Below the pieces are notes generated by a model. The model was not told the DNA's origin, searched no databases, and saw only the letters and a program-made list of their open reading frames with translations. 43,205 nt of DNA. Source: Spartobacteria bacterium. GTDB taxonomy: Bacteria > Verrucomicrobiota > Kiritimatiellia > RZYC01. The translations under genes and the position numbers were made by a program. Of the stretch, positions 17,186-26,266 are shown piece by piece (position 1 is the stretch's first letter; the number at the start of each line of letters is the position of its first letter). The stretch is taken from NCBI GenBank assembly GCA_009930475.1, contig RZYC01000030.1, positions 1-43,205 on the forward strand, read 5' to 3'.

Positions 17186-19333
17186 ATGCGCAGATTATTG
17201 ATAACATTATTTACTACAACTTTGATTGCGGTAACGCTCTTGCAGGGATGCGGCAGAGAGCCGGGGGAACGTGAGTATACCCTTGCCATGAGTAAGTACA
17301 AAGAGGGGCAGCTCGTTCATGCGAAATCGTTATTCGAAAGCTCGATCAATAAGCGCAAAGGCGATGCCGCCAATGCCTATGCTTTTAACTGGCTGGGTGT
17401 GATTGAATGGAAGCTGGGACGGAAATCGGATGCCAAGGCCTACTTTGAGCAGAGTCACCGCAAAAACCCGACGCTGCCGGAAACGTTGTATAATCTGGGG
17501 GTCATGGCTTACGAAGAGGGAAATATTGAGGAATCCCTGGGGTACTTTAACGATTGTGCCTTATCGAATCCTTCTGATGTTCAGGCGTTACAGTTTATAG
17601 CCCAGATTCAATCTGAAATGGGGCGTAATGACGATGCCCGGCGATCGCTGGATGAGGCCATTGCCAGAAATCCGGCGGCAGCAGATGTGCTGACCCGTCG
17701 CGCGGTGCTGGATATACAAGACGGCAATGTGCAGGATGCAGAACGCTATCTGATGAAGGCGCTGGAAATGAACAACCAGTATGCGCCGGCTCTATTTAAT
17801 CTGGCCACGTTAAATGACAAATACCTCGGTCATAAAGCCGATGCGAAAACCTATTATAAAGAGTACCTTTTGCTGGAACGGGACGGGCCTTATGTTCTGG
17901 AAGCTCGCAAGGCACTGACGGTTCCGCTCACAGAGGACGTGCTGATGGAGCTGGCTACAGCGACCCCGACGCCTCGTCCTACGGCAACCCGTCGTCCTAC
18001 CGCAACGCCGATGCCTACGAGCGTTCCGCGCATTGAACCGACCTCTGTTCCGCAGCCGACGGCTACACCTGCTGCAACTGAGATTCCGACGGCCACGCCC
18101 GTACCTACAGTGGCTCCAACGGCGACGCCGCGGCCTCCCGCGCCCACACCCACACCCACGCCTGTGGTGGTTACGATGGATGCACAGGCTATCGAAACCT
18201 ACAATCGTCACATGGAATCCGCGCGGGCCAGCTCCTCCGCCGGTAAACCCAATGTGGCGTTAAGTGAATTTATCAATGCGGCAAAAGTGGCCAGTGAATA
18301 TGGACGAAGTGATCTGATGGAAGATGCCTTTGCCAATGGTGCCGCGCATTGCTTTGATTTAGCCCCGGCTCATTTTGCTTACGGCAAATTTCTGATGGCC
18401 AAGGGAAGATATCCCGATGCATTGAACTCCTTTAAACAGGCCAGTGTCCTGTCGCCGGGTAATCTGGCCATTCAGAAACCGCTGGCAGAAGCGGCGTTGA
18501 GATCTGAGGAGTTTGACACAGCTCTGATCGCTCTGAAAAAGATCCATTCTCAGGAGCCGGACAATGCCGATGCGCTGTGGAATATGGCACTGATTTATCA
18601 TAACCGAACAGGACAGGACGCCAAAGCGATTGTTAACTTCCAGGAATATGTTTCACGTTTTCCCGACGGCGAGCATGTGGAGGAAGCGCGCCTGACGATT
18701 CGCGAAATCGTCGATCGTAAAATGAATAACGGTGAGGATGCAAAGAATGTGCCGCCCAAGGTGGATCGTCGTCCGGCAGTACCCACCGCCACGCCGGTGC
18801 CTGCGGTCATTCCTGCTAAAATAACTCCAGCCCGTCCCTCTGAGGCGGATCGCAAGAACGCACGTATGGCATACAATAAAGGGGTTCAGAGTGTGCGCTC
18901 CGGTGACTGGGATAAGGCGATCTATTATTTCAGACGGACTGTGGAGCTTGATCCGGAGATGGTGAAGGGCTGGTTTAATCTGGGTCTTTCCTACAAACAG
19001 CAGGGACAGAACGCCGAGGCGCAGCAGGCGTATATCAAATCGCTGGAGCTGAAGCCGGATATGTCGGCGGCCCGGTACAATCTTGCGCTGTTATATTTCG
19101 ACCGGCAGCAGTTCACCAACGCCGAACGTGAATGCATTGAGCTGCTGCGCTTCAATTCCGATTATGCCAGCGCGCATCTTTTACTTGGATTGATCTACGA
19201 ACGCAATCCGGCGACCAAAACCAAAGCGATTTACCATTACGAACAGTTCCTGCGGTTCAGCCCGAATGCTCCGGAAGCTCCCGGCGTGCGTCAATGGCTG
19301 CAACGCAATGAAAAATCATTCTCACGAACCTAG
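17186..19333 (+). CDS. TPR-repeat lipoprotein with Pro/Thr-rich linker
   Basis: A 715-residue protein. The start at 17186 gives a lipoprotein signal ending in LLQGC with the modified Cys at residue 22. TPR repeats fill about 30-245 (YNLGVMAYEEGNIEESLGYF, FNLATLNDKYLGHKADAKTYY), then a Pro/Thr-rich linker (about 257-330). More TPRs run to 525, then a short Pro-rich break near 531-545 and a final TPR set to the end (WFNLGLSYKQQGQNAEAQQAY). It probably sits on a membrane surface as an assembly scaffold. The linker may be flexible or glycosylated, which is of interest because a DUF2723 protein of the O-mannosyltransferase class lies two genes downstream. The next gene follows by 9 bp. Confidence 0.88.
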   Translation: MRRLLITLFTTTLIAVTLLQGCGREPGEREYTLAMSKYKEGQLVHAKSLFESSINKRKGDAANAYAFNWLGVIEWKLGRKSDAKAYFEQSHRKNPTLPETLYNLGVMAYEEGNIEESLGYFNDCALSNPSDVQALQFIAQIQSEMGRNDDARRSLDEAIARNPAAADVLTRRAVLDIQDGNVQDAERYLMKALEMNNQYAPALFNLATLNDKYLGHKADAKTYYKEYLLLERDGPYVLEARKALTVPLTEDVLMELATATPTPRPTATRRPTATPMPTSVPRIEPTSVPQPTATPAATEIPTATPVPTVAPTATPRPPAPTPTPTPVVVTMDAQAIETYNRHMESARASSSAGKPNVALSEFINAAKVASEYGRSDLMEDAFANGAAHCFDLAPAHFAYGKFLMAKGRYPDALNSFKQASVLSPGNLAIQKPLAEAALRSEEFDTALIALKKIHSQEPDNADALWNMALIYHNRTGQDAKAIVNFQEYVSRFPDGEHVEEARLTIREIVDRKMNNGEDAKNVPPKVDRRPAVPTATPVPAVIPAKITPARPSEADRKNARMAYNKGVQSVRSGDWDKAIYYFRRTVELDPEMVKGWFNLGLSYKQQGQNAEAQQAYIKSLELKPDMSAARYNLALLYFDRQQFTNAERECIELLRFNSDYASAHLLLGLIYERNPATKTKAIYHYEQFLRFSPNAPEAPGVRQWLQRNEKSFSRT

Positions 19334-19342
19334 GAGACATAT

Positions 19343-19741
19343 ATGTCCGATTCCTATAAAGCCTACCGAGACCGGCAAATATCCATATGCGTTCAAAATG
19401 AACGGGGTATTCTGGCGGCTATGACCACCCTGCTGGGGCAGCATCATATCAATATTCTGGCGATGACATTGACGGGGGGGCAGGATCACGGGTATATGCG
19501 CATCGTGGTAGACCAGACCGATGCCGCCGTGGACATATTGGTTCAAAATGAATATCTGGCATTCGTATCCGATGTGGTTCTGCTGGAGATCGACAATACG
19601 CCCGGCGCACTGGGTGCGGTGGCAGAAGAATGGTGCCGGCGCGGGGTTAATATCGATTATGTGTATTGCGCCGGCGGTCCGGGGGTCAGTCGGGGACTGG
19701 TCGTTATACATGTTGATAATATTGATCTGGCACTGAATTAG
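19343..19741 (+). CDS. Tandem ACT-domain protein
   Basis: A 132-residue protein made of two ACT domains: about 10-70 (QISICVQNERGILAAMTTLL, then INILAMTLTGG) and about 76-128 (VVLLEIDNTPGALGAVAEEW, then VNIDYVYCA). ACT domains bind amino acids or other small ligands and usually regulate enzymes. Stand-alone double-ACT proteins of this size occur near amino-acid or phenylacetate-CoA ligase genes, but no such gene is here. A strong AGGAGA motif precedes the ATG. It sits between the TPR lipoprotein and the DUF2723 gene, and the reason for that placement is unknown. Confidence 0.88.
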   Translation: MSDSYKAYRDRQISICVQNERGILAAMTTLLGQHHINILAMTLTGGQDHGYMRIVVDQTDAAVDILVQNEYLAFVSDVVLLEIDNTPGALGAVAEEWCRRGVNIDYVYCAGGPGVSRGLVVIHVDNIDLALN

Positions 19742-19803
19742 ATCACAGCAGCACGCGTTATTTCTTTTTTATACGAGATGAACAAGAACGATTGAACAGG
19801 ACG

Positions 19804-22800
19804 ATGGATTATATGACTCAATCCGAAAAAACAGCCTCATTGCCTCTTTCGACGACTCAGGGTGACGAATCGAATCTTTTTTTTGAACGCCAGAAAGGTG
19901 CTTTTTTCAGACGCGTAGATTGGACGGCGTTCTGGATTACCTTTCTTGTATCCTTTGCGGTGTATGCCTATACGCTGGCTCCGACGGTGACATTGGAGGA
20001 TTCCGGGGAACTGGCTGTGGCGTCGGATTACCTGGGTGTTCCTCATCCGCCTGGGTATCCCATTTGGACGTTGCTGACGTGGTTTTTTCAGTGGGTTTTT
20101 AATTTTGTACAATACAACGGCCATCCGAATCCTGCATGGGGTGTCGGCCTTTGCTCCGGCTTTTTTGGTGCGCTGGCCTGTGGTATTGTTGCGTTACTGG
20201 TTTCCCGGTCGGCGGCCGATATGCTGCGTGGTATTGACCGCTTTACTGCGTCGGTGGGTACGCAGTCGGAAAGTCTGATTTGTCTGGCGAGTTCTGTATC
20301 GGCAGGGTTGCTGTTTGCGTTCAGCCCGGTACTCTGGTCGCAGTCTGTGATTGTGGAGGTGTACAGTCTGAATGCCTTCTTCCTGATGATCACCCTGTTG
20401 CTGTTCTACATGTGGATGGAACGTAATCATGACGTGAAATATTTATGGGCGTGCTGTTTCCTGTTTGGTCTGGGATTGACCAATCATCAGTCGCTGATGT
20501 TTCTGGGCCTGGGTCTGGCCATTGGTGTGCTCGTGGTGGACTGGCGTTTGGCTCTGGGTTTTCTTGGAGTATCCATCTGTCTGTTGGCGATGATTATCAT
20601 CAATCGTGTCCTGGCCGCCGACGGCAATGCCGAATGGACCTGGTACGCCGGGCCGCAGCACATTGGATTCTGGTTCTGGAATGCTTACCTGTTTATTATT
20701 CCGGTTCTCGCTATTTTTGTGCTGCCAAAAGGCAGGATTATCGGGGTCTCTTTCCTTCTGCTGGAACTGGGCATTCTGTTCTATCTGCTGATGCCGCTGG
20801 CATCGGAGCAGAATCCACCGATTAACTGGGGTTATCCGCGTACCTGGGAAGGCTTTATGCATGCGATTACACGCGGGCAATACGAACGTATTGACCCCGT
20901 TGAGAATTTTAAGCAGATTATCCTGAATCCCTTCATGTTTTTGCGCCAGATCAATGCCATCGTATTGACTCCCAGGGATTATTGTTCAGTGGTGGCACAA
21001 TTCACCCTGCCTGTTTCGCTGGTGTCGCTGGTTCCTTTGTTTTTTATCCGTCGCATTTCTGTGAAAACGAGGAAGTGGATTATTACGTCATTGGTGAGTT
21101 TCTTGTCCATGACTCTCATTTTTATCATTTTCCAAAATCCGAAGTTTGATGTTCAAACGCTGTTTATTATGCGGGTGCAATATATTCAGGCTCATGCCAT
21201 TTTTGCGCTGTGGATCGGTTATGGACTATGTTTCGGACTAACCTATCTGGATGCTGTTTCCAGGGGGTTGAAGACCGTGTTGTATGCAGGGATTGCGTTG
21301 ATATTGGCTTTGCCGCTGGTACCTATTCTGCGTAATGCCTATGATGACCATTTCATCGAACTCCTGGGCGGCTGTGAGCAGAACGGGCACAGCTTTGGCT
21401 GGCAGTTTGGCAACTGGGAACTGCAAGGGGCTCAGGGCATTGAAGACGACTTCCGTTATTGGTACGATGCCGAAGAATTTGCGAAGGCGTGGGCGGACTA
21501 TCCCACACCCGGTTATCCTGAACCCATGGGCACCAATGCGATTTTCTTTGGCGGCACCGATCCCGGACGTTTTGTGCCGACGTATATGATTTATTCGGCC
21601 AAAGTGCGTGAAGATGTGTACCTGATTACGCAGAATGCCCTGGCGGACAATACCTACATGAATGTCATGCGGGATCTGATGGGAAATGATATATGGATTC
21701 CCTCTCAGCGCGACAGCAATCTGGCCTTCCGCCAGTATGTGGAAGATGTTCAGAACGGACGCGTCCCGCCCGGTGCCGCTATTTCCATGCAGGATGGCCG
21801 CGTCAGTGTTCAGGGTGTTCAGGGCGTCATGATGATCAATGGTATTCTGGCCAAAATGATCTTCGAAGAGAATAAGCACAAGCATCCTTTCTATGTCGAA
21901 GAGAGCTATGTCATCCCTTGGATGTATGCCTACATGGAGCCGCACGGATTGATCTTAAAAATGAATGCCGAGCCCATTCCATTCATTCCTCCGGAAACGG
22001 TGGAAAATGATACGAAGTTCTGGGCCTGGTACACGGACTTTTTGTTGAATGACAATGGATTTAACCGTGATGTGGTGGCGAGAAAAACCTTCTCGAAACT
22101 GCGTAGCGCGATTGCCGGGTTGTATGCATCTCGCCAGATGCTGTCCGAGGCGGAAAACGCTTTCCGTCAGTCCATTCAGCTTTATCCGCTCAGCCCTGAA
22201 GCTAATTTCCGACTGGCTGAAATGATGATGCAGCAGCGTCGTTTCGATGACGCACATAATATTATCGAATCCTTTCTGAAAGAGGATCCGGGAAATGATA
22301 AAGTGGGTGAGTTTCTCAATCAGATTGACTCCGTGAAGGAGATGGACACAAAACGCCAGTTATTGGAAAAGGAGATCAATACAGGGCAAATTGATATTAT
22401 GCGGGCACTGGAATTGGCTGATACTTACCGCCAGCTGAATATGCAGCAGCAGTTCCAGCAGTTGACGTCTCAGATTCTGAGTCAGCCCGATCTTCCGCCG
22501 CAGATTTGTCTGCAGATTGCACAGCTTTATCAGATGGCTAACCGCCTTGATCTACTGAAAAATGCATTGATGGTCTACACGTCCAGAGACCCTGGTAATT
22601 TCAGAGGCTGGATTGATCTGGCGGCAGTACAGGTGGGTTTAAATGACCAGCCGGGTGCGTTGAAGTCTCTGCAGCAGAGTATCCAGTATGGTGGGCCACA
22701 GGCTGTTGGTGTGATTCAGACGGATCAGCGACTGGCGGCCATGCATGCCAATCCGGAATTCCGAAAACTGATTCCTGTCGCAGCCATGCCGCAACAGAAC

Positions 22801-22866
22801 AACCCCATGGGCATGCAGCCGATGATGCCGCAGGGACAGGGTTCTCTTCCCTTCAAAGGATTTTAA
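19804..22866 (+). CDS. DUF2723 (TMEM260-type) membrane glycosyltransferase-like protein with TPR tail
   Basis: A 1020-residue protein. The N-terminal membrane part (about 40-530) has about a dozen helices and the family signature LEDSGEL (64-70) and HPPGYP (81-86). DUF2723 belongs to the GT-C glycosyltransferase superfamily; the human relative TMEM260 is a protein O-mannosyltransferase. The large soluble region contains TPR-like repeats (about 750-960; SEAENAFRQSIQLYPLSPEA) and a Met/Gln-rich end. The acceptor may be an exported protein such as the Thr-rich lipoprotein encoded upstream (inference). ATG at 19804 is preferred; an in-frame TTG at 19792 and ATG at 19813 are alternatives. Confidence 0.85.
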   Translation: MDYMTQSEKTASLPLSTTQGDESNLFFERQKGAFFRRVDWTAFWITFLVSFAVYAYTLAPTVTLEDSGELAVASDYLGVPHPPGYPIWTLLTWFFQWVFNFVQYNGHPNPAWGVGLCSGFFGALACGIVALLVSRSAADMLRGIDRFTASVGTQSESLICLASSVSAGLLFAFSPVLWSQSVIVEVYSLNAFFLMITLLLFYMWMERNHDVKYLWACCFLFGLGLTNHQSLMFLGLGLAIGVLVVDWRLALGFLGVSICLLAMIIINRVLAADGNAEWTWYAGPQHIGFWFWNAYLFIIPVLAIFVLPKGRIIGVSFLLLELGILFYLLMPLASEQNPPINWGYPRTWEGFMHAITRGQYERIDPVENFKQIILNPFMFLRQINAIVLTPRDYCSVVAQFTLPVSLVSLVPLFFIRRISVKTRKWIITSLVSFLSMTLIFIIFQNPKFDVQTLFIMRVQYIQAHAIFALWIGYGLCFGLTYLDAVSRGLKTVLYAGIALILALPLVPILRNAYDDHFIELLGGCEQNGHSFGWQFGNWELQGAQGIEDDFRYWYDAEEFAKAWADYPTPGYPEPMGTNAIFFGGTDPGRFVPTYMIYSAKVREDVYLITQNALADNTYMNVMRDLMGNDIWIPSQRDSNLAFRQYVEDVQNGRVPPGAAISMQDGRVSVQGVQGVMMINGILAKMIFEENKHKHPFYVEESYVIPWMYAYMEPHGLILKMNAEPIPFIPPETVENDTKFWAWYTDFLLNDNGFNRDVVARKTFSKLRSAIAGLYASRQMLSEAENAFRQSIQLYPLSPEANFRLAEMMMQQRRFDDAHNIIESFLKEDPGNDKVGEFLNQIDSVKEMDTKRQLLEKEINTGQIDIMRALELADTYRQLNMQQQFQQLTSQILSQPDLPPQICLQIAQLYQMANRLDLLKNALMVYTSRDPGNFRGWIDLAAVQVGLNDQPGALKSLQQSIQYGGPQAVGVIQTDQRLAAMHANPEFRKLIPVAAMPQQNNPMGMQPMMPQGQGSLPFKGF

Positions 22867-22957
22867 GTTTTTTTTGAGATCGTTCGGGCCGGTTTGTTTT
22901 ACCTGTCTTCGCCACATCCCGTTGCCACGACATGCACATAGTCAGGAAAGAGCCTTT

Positions 22958-24163
22958 ATGCATCAACTAACGACGAATCGTAAACAGCATGCGCTGGGAT
23001 TATTGATCATATCTTTTATTGCCTTTATCTCGCTGGGAATTCCAGATGGGTTGATGGGGGTTGCCTGGCCGGGAATTCGTTGTTCCTTTAATCTGCCAGT
23101 CGATGCGTTGGGTATTACACTGGTTTTTGGAACAGCCGGATACATGATCTCGAGTTTTTTCAGTGGTGTGCTGATTCGGAGGCTGGGCATAGGCGGTTTG
23201 CTGAGCATCAGTTGTGCGGCAACAGGTCTTGCACTGCTGGTGTACGCGTTCACGCCGGTTTGGTGGCTTTTTGTGTGCTTTACAACGGTTGGCGGCATTG
23301 GTGCGGGTGCCATCGATGCTGGGATCAATACCTTTGTAGCGAAACACTACAGCACGCGTCTGATGCAGTGGTTACATGCCTGTTTCGGGGTAGGCATCAC
23401 AATGGGGCCGATCATTATGACACTGGGAATCAGTGCGACGTCTCGTTGGCAGGTGGGGTACATCATTGTGGGTCTGGCACAAATCACTCTCGCCTCGATG
23501 TTTTTCGTTACAAAACGAATGTGGAAAAACGTCAAAGCAGCAGACATCGAGGAGCACCACACGGAAAACGAAGCACCGCTTTTTACCACCATGCGACTTA
23601 TGCCCGCTCAGCTGAGCATGTTAATGTTTTTTCTTTATACCGGATTCGAGCTGGGACTGGGAATATGGATGTATTCCCTACTTACAGAATCGCGCGGTGT
23701 TGCACCACCGTTGGCCGGTATGATGACAGGTAATTATTGGGCTATGTTTACCGTTGGTCGTATTGCTGCTGGTTGGTATACGAGTAAACTGGGCGGACGA
23801 ATGCTTATTTATTTGAGCATCTCTCTGGCACTGGTCGGAGTCGGGCTGCTCATCATGGATATGGGGCCATGGATGTCCATTATCGGCATCGGGCTGGCAG
23901 GATTCTCCATTGCACCCATTTTCCCCGGTATGGTGTCCGATACAGAAAGTCGTGTTGGCAGTGCGCACCAATCCAACACCATCGGAATTCAGACCGCTGC
24001 GGCAGGATTGGGCGCGGCAGTCATTCCATCAATCGCCGGCGTGCTGGCTACAACCTGCGGATTAGAGGCTATTCCGCGTTTTCTTTTTTTTATTCTGGCA
24101 CTTTTATTGGCGAGCTTTGCCTTTTCACATCGACCACATCAAACCCCGCGTGGATCGAACTAA
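22958..24163 (+). CDS. Major facilitator superfamily transporter
   Basis: A 401-residue inner-membrane carrier with 12 predicted helices. The pattern resembles the FucP-like group of MFS proteins: IPDGLMGVAWPGIR in helix 1, GAGAIDAGINTFVAKHY near helix 4 and FSIAPIFPGMVSDTES in the second half. Substrates in that group include sugars and small organic compounds; none can be assigned. The ATG at 22958 follows AGGAAAGAG. A longer frame from 22874 adds sequence without support. It lies 91 bp after the DUF2723 gene and may be co-transcribed. Confidence 0.88.
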   Translation: MHQLTTNRKQHALGLLIISFIAFISLGIPDGLMGVAWPGIRCSFNLPVDALGITLVFGTAGYMISSFFSGVLIRRLGIGGLLSISCAATGLALLVYAFTPVWWLFVCFTTVGGIGAGAIDAGINTFVAKHYSTRLMQWLHACFGVGITMGPIIMTLGISATSRWQVGYIIVGLAQITLASMFFVTKRMWKNVKAADIEEHHTENEAPLFTTMRLMPAQLSMLMFFLYTGFELGLGIWMYSLLTESRGVAPPLAGMMTGNYWAMFTVGRIAAGWYTSKLGGRMLIYLSISLALVGVGLLIMDMGPWMSIIGIGLAGFSIAPIFPGMVSDTESRVGSAHQSNTIGIQTAAAGLGAAVIPSIAGVLATTCGLEAIPRFLFFILALLLASFAFSHRPHQTPRGSN

Positions 24164-24240
24164 ATCATTGTTTACGCATCATATTCTGCTACATTCGGCG
24201 TTCGATTCGGGATCGATCTGAATAGGATAGGGAAATTCAT

Positions 24241-25002
24241 ATGGGGATATATATGATGAAGTGTATTAGGTTTCTGATTTTTTATGGAGTAATGCTGTCC
24301 AGTTGTATGGCGGGGTCGGTGGTGGACGGGCTGCTTCAGCGTTACGATGCGATTGATAGCATGAGCTGCAGTATTCGGAGGGAGACAAGGGGGCCAAACC
24401 AGACGGTGCGTGTGCTTAGTCGGGTGTTTTATCAGCGTCCGGATAGATTACATGTTCAAAACTACAGTCCGGTCAAACGCCGGTATGTCGCCGATGGAGA
24501 GCGGATGTATTACCATATTGACGGGATGGAAAAGGGTTTTTCACGACCCATCAGCGAATTGAATGCTGACTGGCTTGCTTCGTTGCGGGCATTACCGTGT
24601 ACGCCGATGGATCACCTGCTGCGGCTGGTGGGCTGCGCGGAGTCCGCCTGTGCCCCGACTGATGCCTTCCCGGTCCGCACGGCCTGTGTTACGGACAAAG
24701 CCTATGTGCTGCTGTCGCAAAATGCGCTTGGTGATCTGGTACGCATTGAATTCTTTAGCACGCCGGATTTCAAAAAAATGATTGCAAGTTATGATTACAG
24801 TGATTTTGAAACGTGGGAGGGCGGGATACGTTTGCCGACATCCAGAGTGGGACAGTTAACCATAGACTCGCAAACCGCGGAAGAGGTTTTTCGCATTAAA
24901 AATGTTGCAATAAATAAGCCGATACCTTCTCAGCTGTTTGATGCGGAGCCTTATTTCAAGGATGTACTCTTCGAGGATGATTTTGAAAAAATTACGCAAT
25001 AG
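24241..25002 (+). CDS. Exported LolA-like (outer-membrane lipoprotein-sorting fold) protein
   Basis: A 253-residue exported protein. The signal region (about 5-25) ends in VMLSSC, which could be a weak lipobox. The mature part opens with VVDGLLQRYDAIDSMSCSI and FYQRPDRLHV, then YVADGERMYYH. This is the usual beginning of LolA/LolB-like half-barrels that carry lipid or lipoprotein. The later region (VLLSQNALGDLVRIEFF) continues the same fold. Two closely spaced starts (24241, 24253) both have G-rich upstream sequence. It opens a five-gene run of exported proteins and probably acts in the periplasm; its cargo is unknown. Confidence 0.62.
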   Translation: MGIYMMKCIRFLIFYGVMLSSCMAGSVVDGLLQRYDAIDSMSCSIRRETRGPNQTVRVLSRVFYQRPDRLHVQNYSPVKRRYVADGERMYYHIDGMEKGFSRPISELNADWLASLRALPCTPMDHLLRLVGCAESACAPTDAFPVRTACVTDKAYVLLSQNALGDLVRIEFFSTPDFKKMIASYDYSDFETWEGGIRLPTSRVGQLTIDSQTAEEVFRIKNVAINKPIPSQLFDAEPYFKDVLFEDDFEKITQ

Positions 25003-25096
25003 ACATTGTTTTCTTCTGCGGAGAATGTAGATTAGGGCGTGATTATTGTAGGTTTTGTTAAAACCAGTTAATATTAGCTAAAAGGACGAAATAGAT

Positions 25097-25387
25097 ATGA
25101 AGAAATTGACTGCAATCGCATTACTCTCGCTTATGATGAGCATCAGTGTTGCCCCGGTCGCTCAGGCGGGTTCAGGCCGTGGTGGATTCATGGGTTTTAT
25201 CGCAGGGTGTTGCTTCGGGATGCGTGCGGGTGGACAGTATAACGAAGGCAAAGACATTCATTGGCGTGAATGGTGCATGTTTATTCCTGTTGTAGGTATG
25301 GCCATCTCCATCTGGAATGGGGTTGATGGTGCCAGCGGCGTGACGGAAGCTGACTATGCTGATCAATACGGTTCTCAGTACTTTTAG
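25097..25387 (+). CDS. Small exported glycine-rich protein
   Basis: A 96-residue protein. It has a textbook signal peptide (cleavage after AQA, residue 24), then a glycine-rich hydrophobic segment (GGFMGFIAGCCFGMRAGGQY) and a second hydrophobic segment (CMFIPVVGMAISIWNG). The C-terminus is acidic and aromatic. The mature protein has three Cys (two adjacent) and could insert as two short helices. No family was recognised. The AAGGACG upstream gives a good ribosome binding site. It lies 94 bp after the LolA-like gene and 15 bp before the YidD-domain gene. Confidence 0.75.
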   Translation: MKKLTAIALLSLMMSISVAPVAQAGSGRGGFMGFIAGCCFGMRAGGQYNEGKDIHWREWCMFIPVVGMAISIWNGVDGASGVTEADYADQYGSQYF

Positions 25388-25402
25388 ACTTTTGAGTACG
25401 TC

Positions 25403-26266
25403 GTGATTAGAACAGCTTTACATGGCTGGATCTGCGTTCTGGTATATGCGACCGGAACGCTTTTTTGTCTCTTGACCAGCAGTTCCGTCTGTGCTGCCGA
25501 GCCGTTTGCACAGCAGTTGTTTGATCAGCAGCAGTGGAAAGATGCCCGACGCGAGGCTCAGCGGGAACTGCTGCGTTCGAGTGGGCAGCCCGATATGCGG
25601 TTCATTGTGGCCAGGTGCGGACTGCAGCTGACAAATCAAGTGACGGCATCTCTGATCGACTTGGAGCAGTTGTATACTGATCCGACGGTTCCGATGCGGG
25701 TGCGCGTGGCATCGGCCTATGCGCTGGGGCAGTGGAATGGCGGGCATAATGAGGTGGCATTGGCGGCTGGGCAGTTTAAATTTGGATTTCAACATGCGCA
25801 GACGCAGCAGCAGTTTTTGCAGTCTGGTTGCGCGTTGGGAATGCTGCTGAATCAGCATCGCGAACTGATTTCAACTATGCCTGAAGTGGAATTGCCTCTT
25901 CTGGCCAGTCGGGAGCTGTGGTCGCCGGAACTGCGGCAGGCGAGTCGCATACCACTGAATAAAGCCGATGCATGGGGTGTGCTGGCCTGGCCGGGGCGCA
26001 TGGTGGTGGCCTTTTATCGTTTTGGTGTGTCGCCGGCACTGGGAGCACGCTGCTCTCTGGAACCGAGCTGTTCGGAGTATTTTCGGCAGGCCTCGCTGAA
26101 ACATGGATTGTTGGGCATTCCTATTCAGGCCGATCGTTTCTATCGTGAACCCAGCGTGGTGTCGCATGGCGGCAACGAAGTTCTCGTCAACGGGACAGTG
26201 CGCTATGCCGATCCGTTGTCGGATCATGATTTTTGGTTTAATAAAGGGAAGAAGGATAATGAGTAG
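25403..26266 (+). CDS. Secreted protein with C-terminal YidD-like domain
   Basis: A 287-residue protein starting at GTG. A signal sequence covers about 1-32 (ends SSSVCAAEP). Residues 35-190 form a helical, TPR-like region. Residues 197-250 match YidD, the membrane-protein insertion efficiency factor: MVVAFYRFGVSPALGARCSLEPSCSEYFRQA, then KHGLLG, including C217 and C223. The usual final RCNP motif is replaced by FYREPS, so one conserved Cys is missing. Ordinary YidD is a free protein of 70-85 residues next to yidC and works at the inner membrane. Here it is attached to an exported helical domain, so it may act on the periplasmic side (inference). It overlaps the next gene by 8 bp. Confidence 0.8.
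   Translation: MIRTALHGWICVLVYATGTLFCLLTSSSVCAAEPFAQQLFDQQQWKDARREAQRELLRSSGQPDMRFIVARCGLQLTNQVTASLIDLEQLYTDPTVPMRVRVASAYALGQWNGGHNEVALAAGQFKFGFQHAQTQQQFLQSGCALGMLLNQHRELISTMPEVELPLLASRELWSPELRQASRIPLNKADAWGVLAWPGRMVVAFYRFGVSPALGARCSLEPSCSEYFRQASLKHGLLGIPIQADRFYREPSVVSHGGNEVLVNGTVRYADPLSDHDFWFNKGKKDNE

Noticed and set aside
21238-21945. 235-codon open frame antisense to the DUF2723 gene
   Set aside because: Shadow frame rich in His and Ile with no ribosome binding site; the opposite strand has clear family motifs.
24216-24235. AATAGGATAGGGAAAT near the LolA-like gene as another ATAGGATGGAG copy
   Set aside because: Similarity ends after 9 bases and the G-rich part works as the ribosome binding site of the gene.
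25051-25065. GGTTTT-GTT-AAAACC hairpin before the small Gly-rich protein gene
   Set aside because: AT-rich, no T-run and a 3-nt loop; not supported as a terminator or riboswitch.
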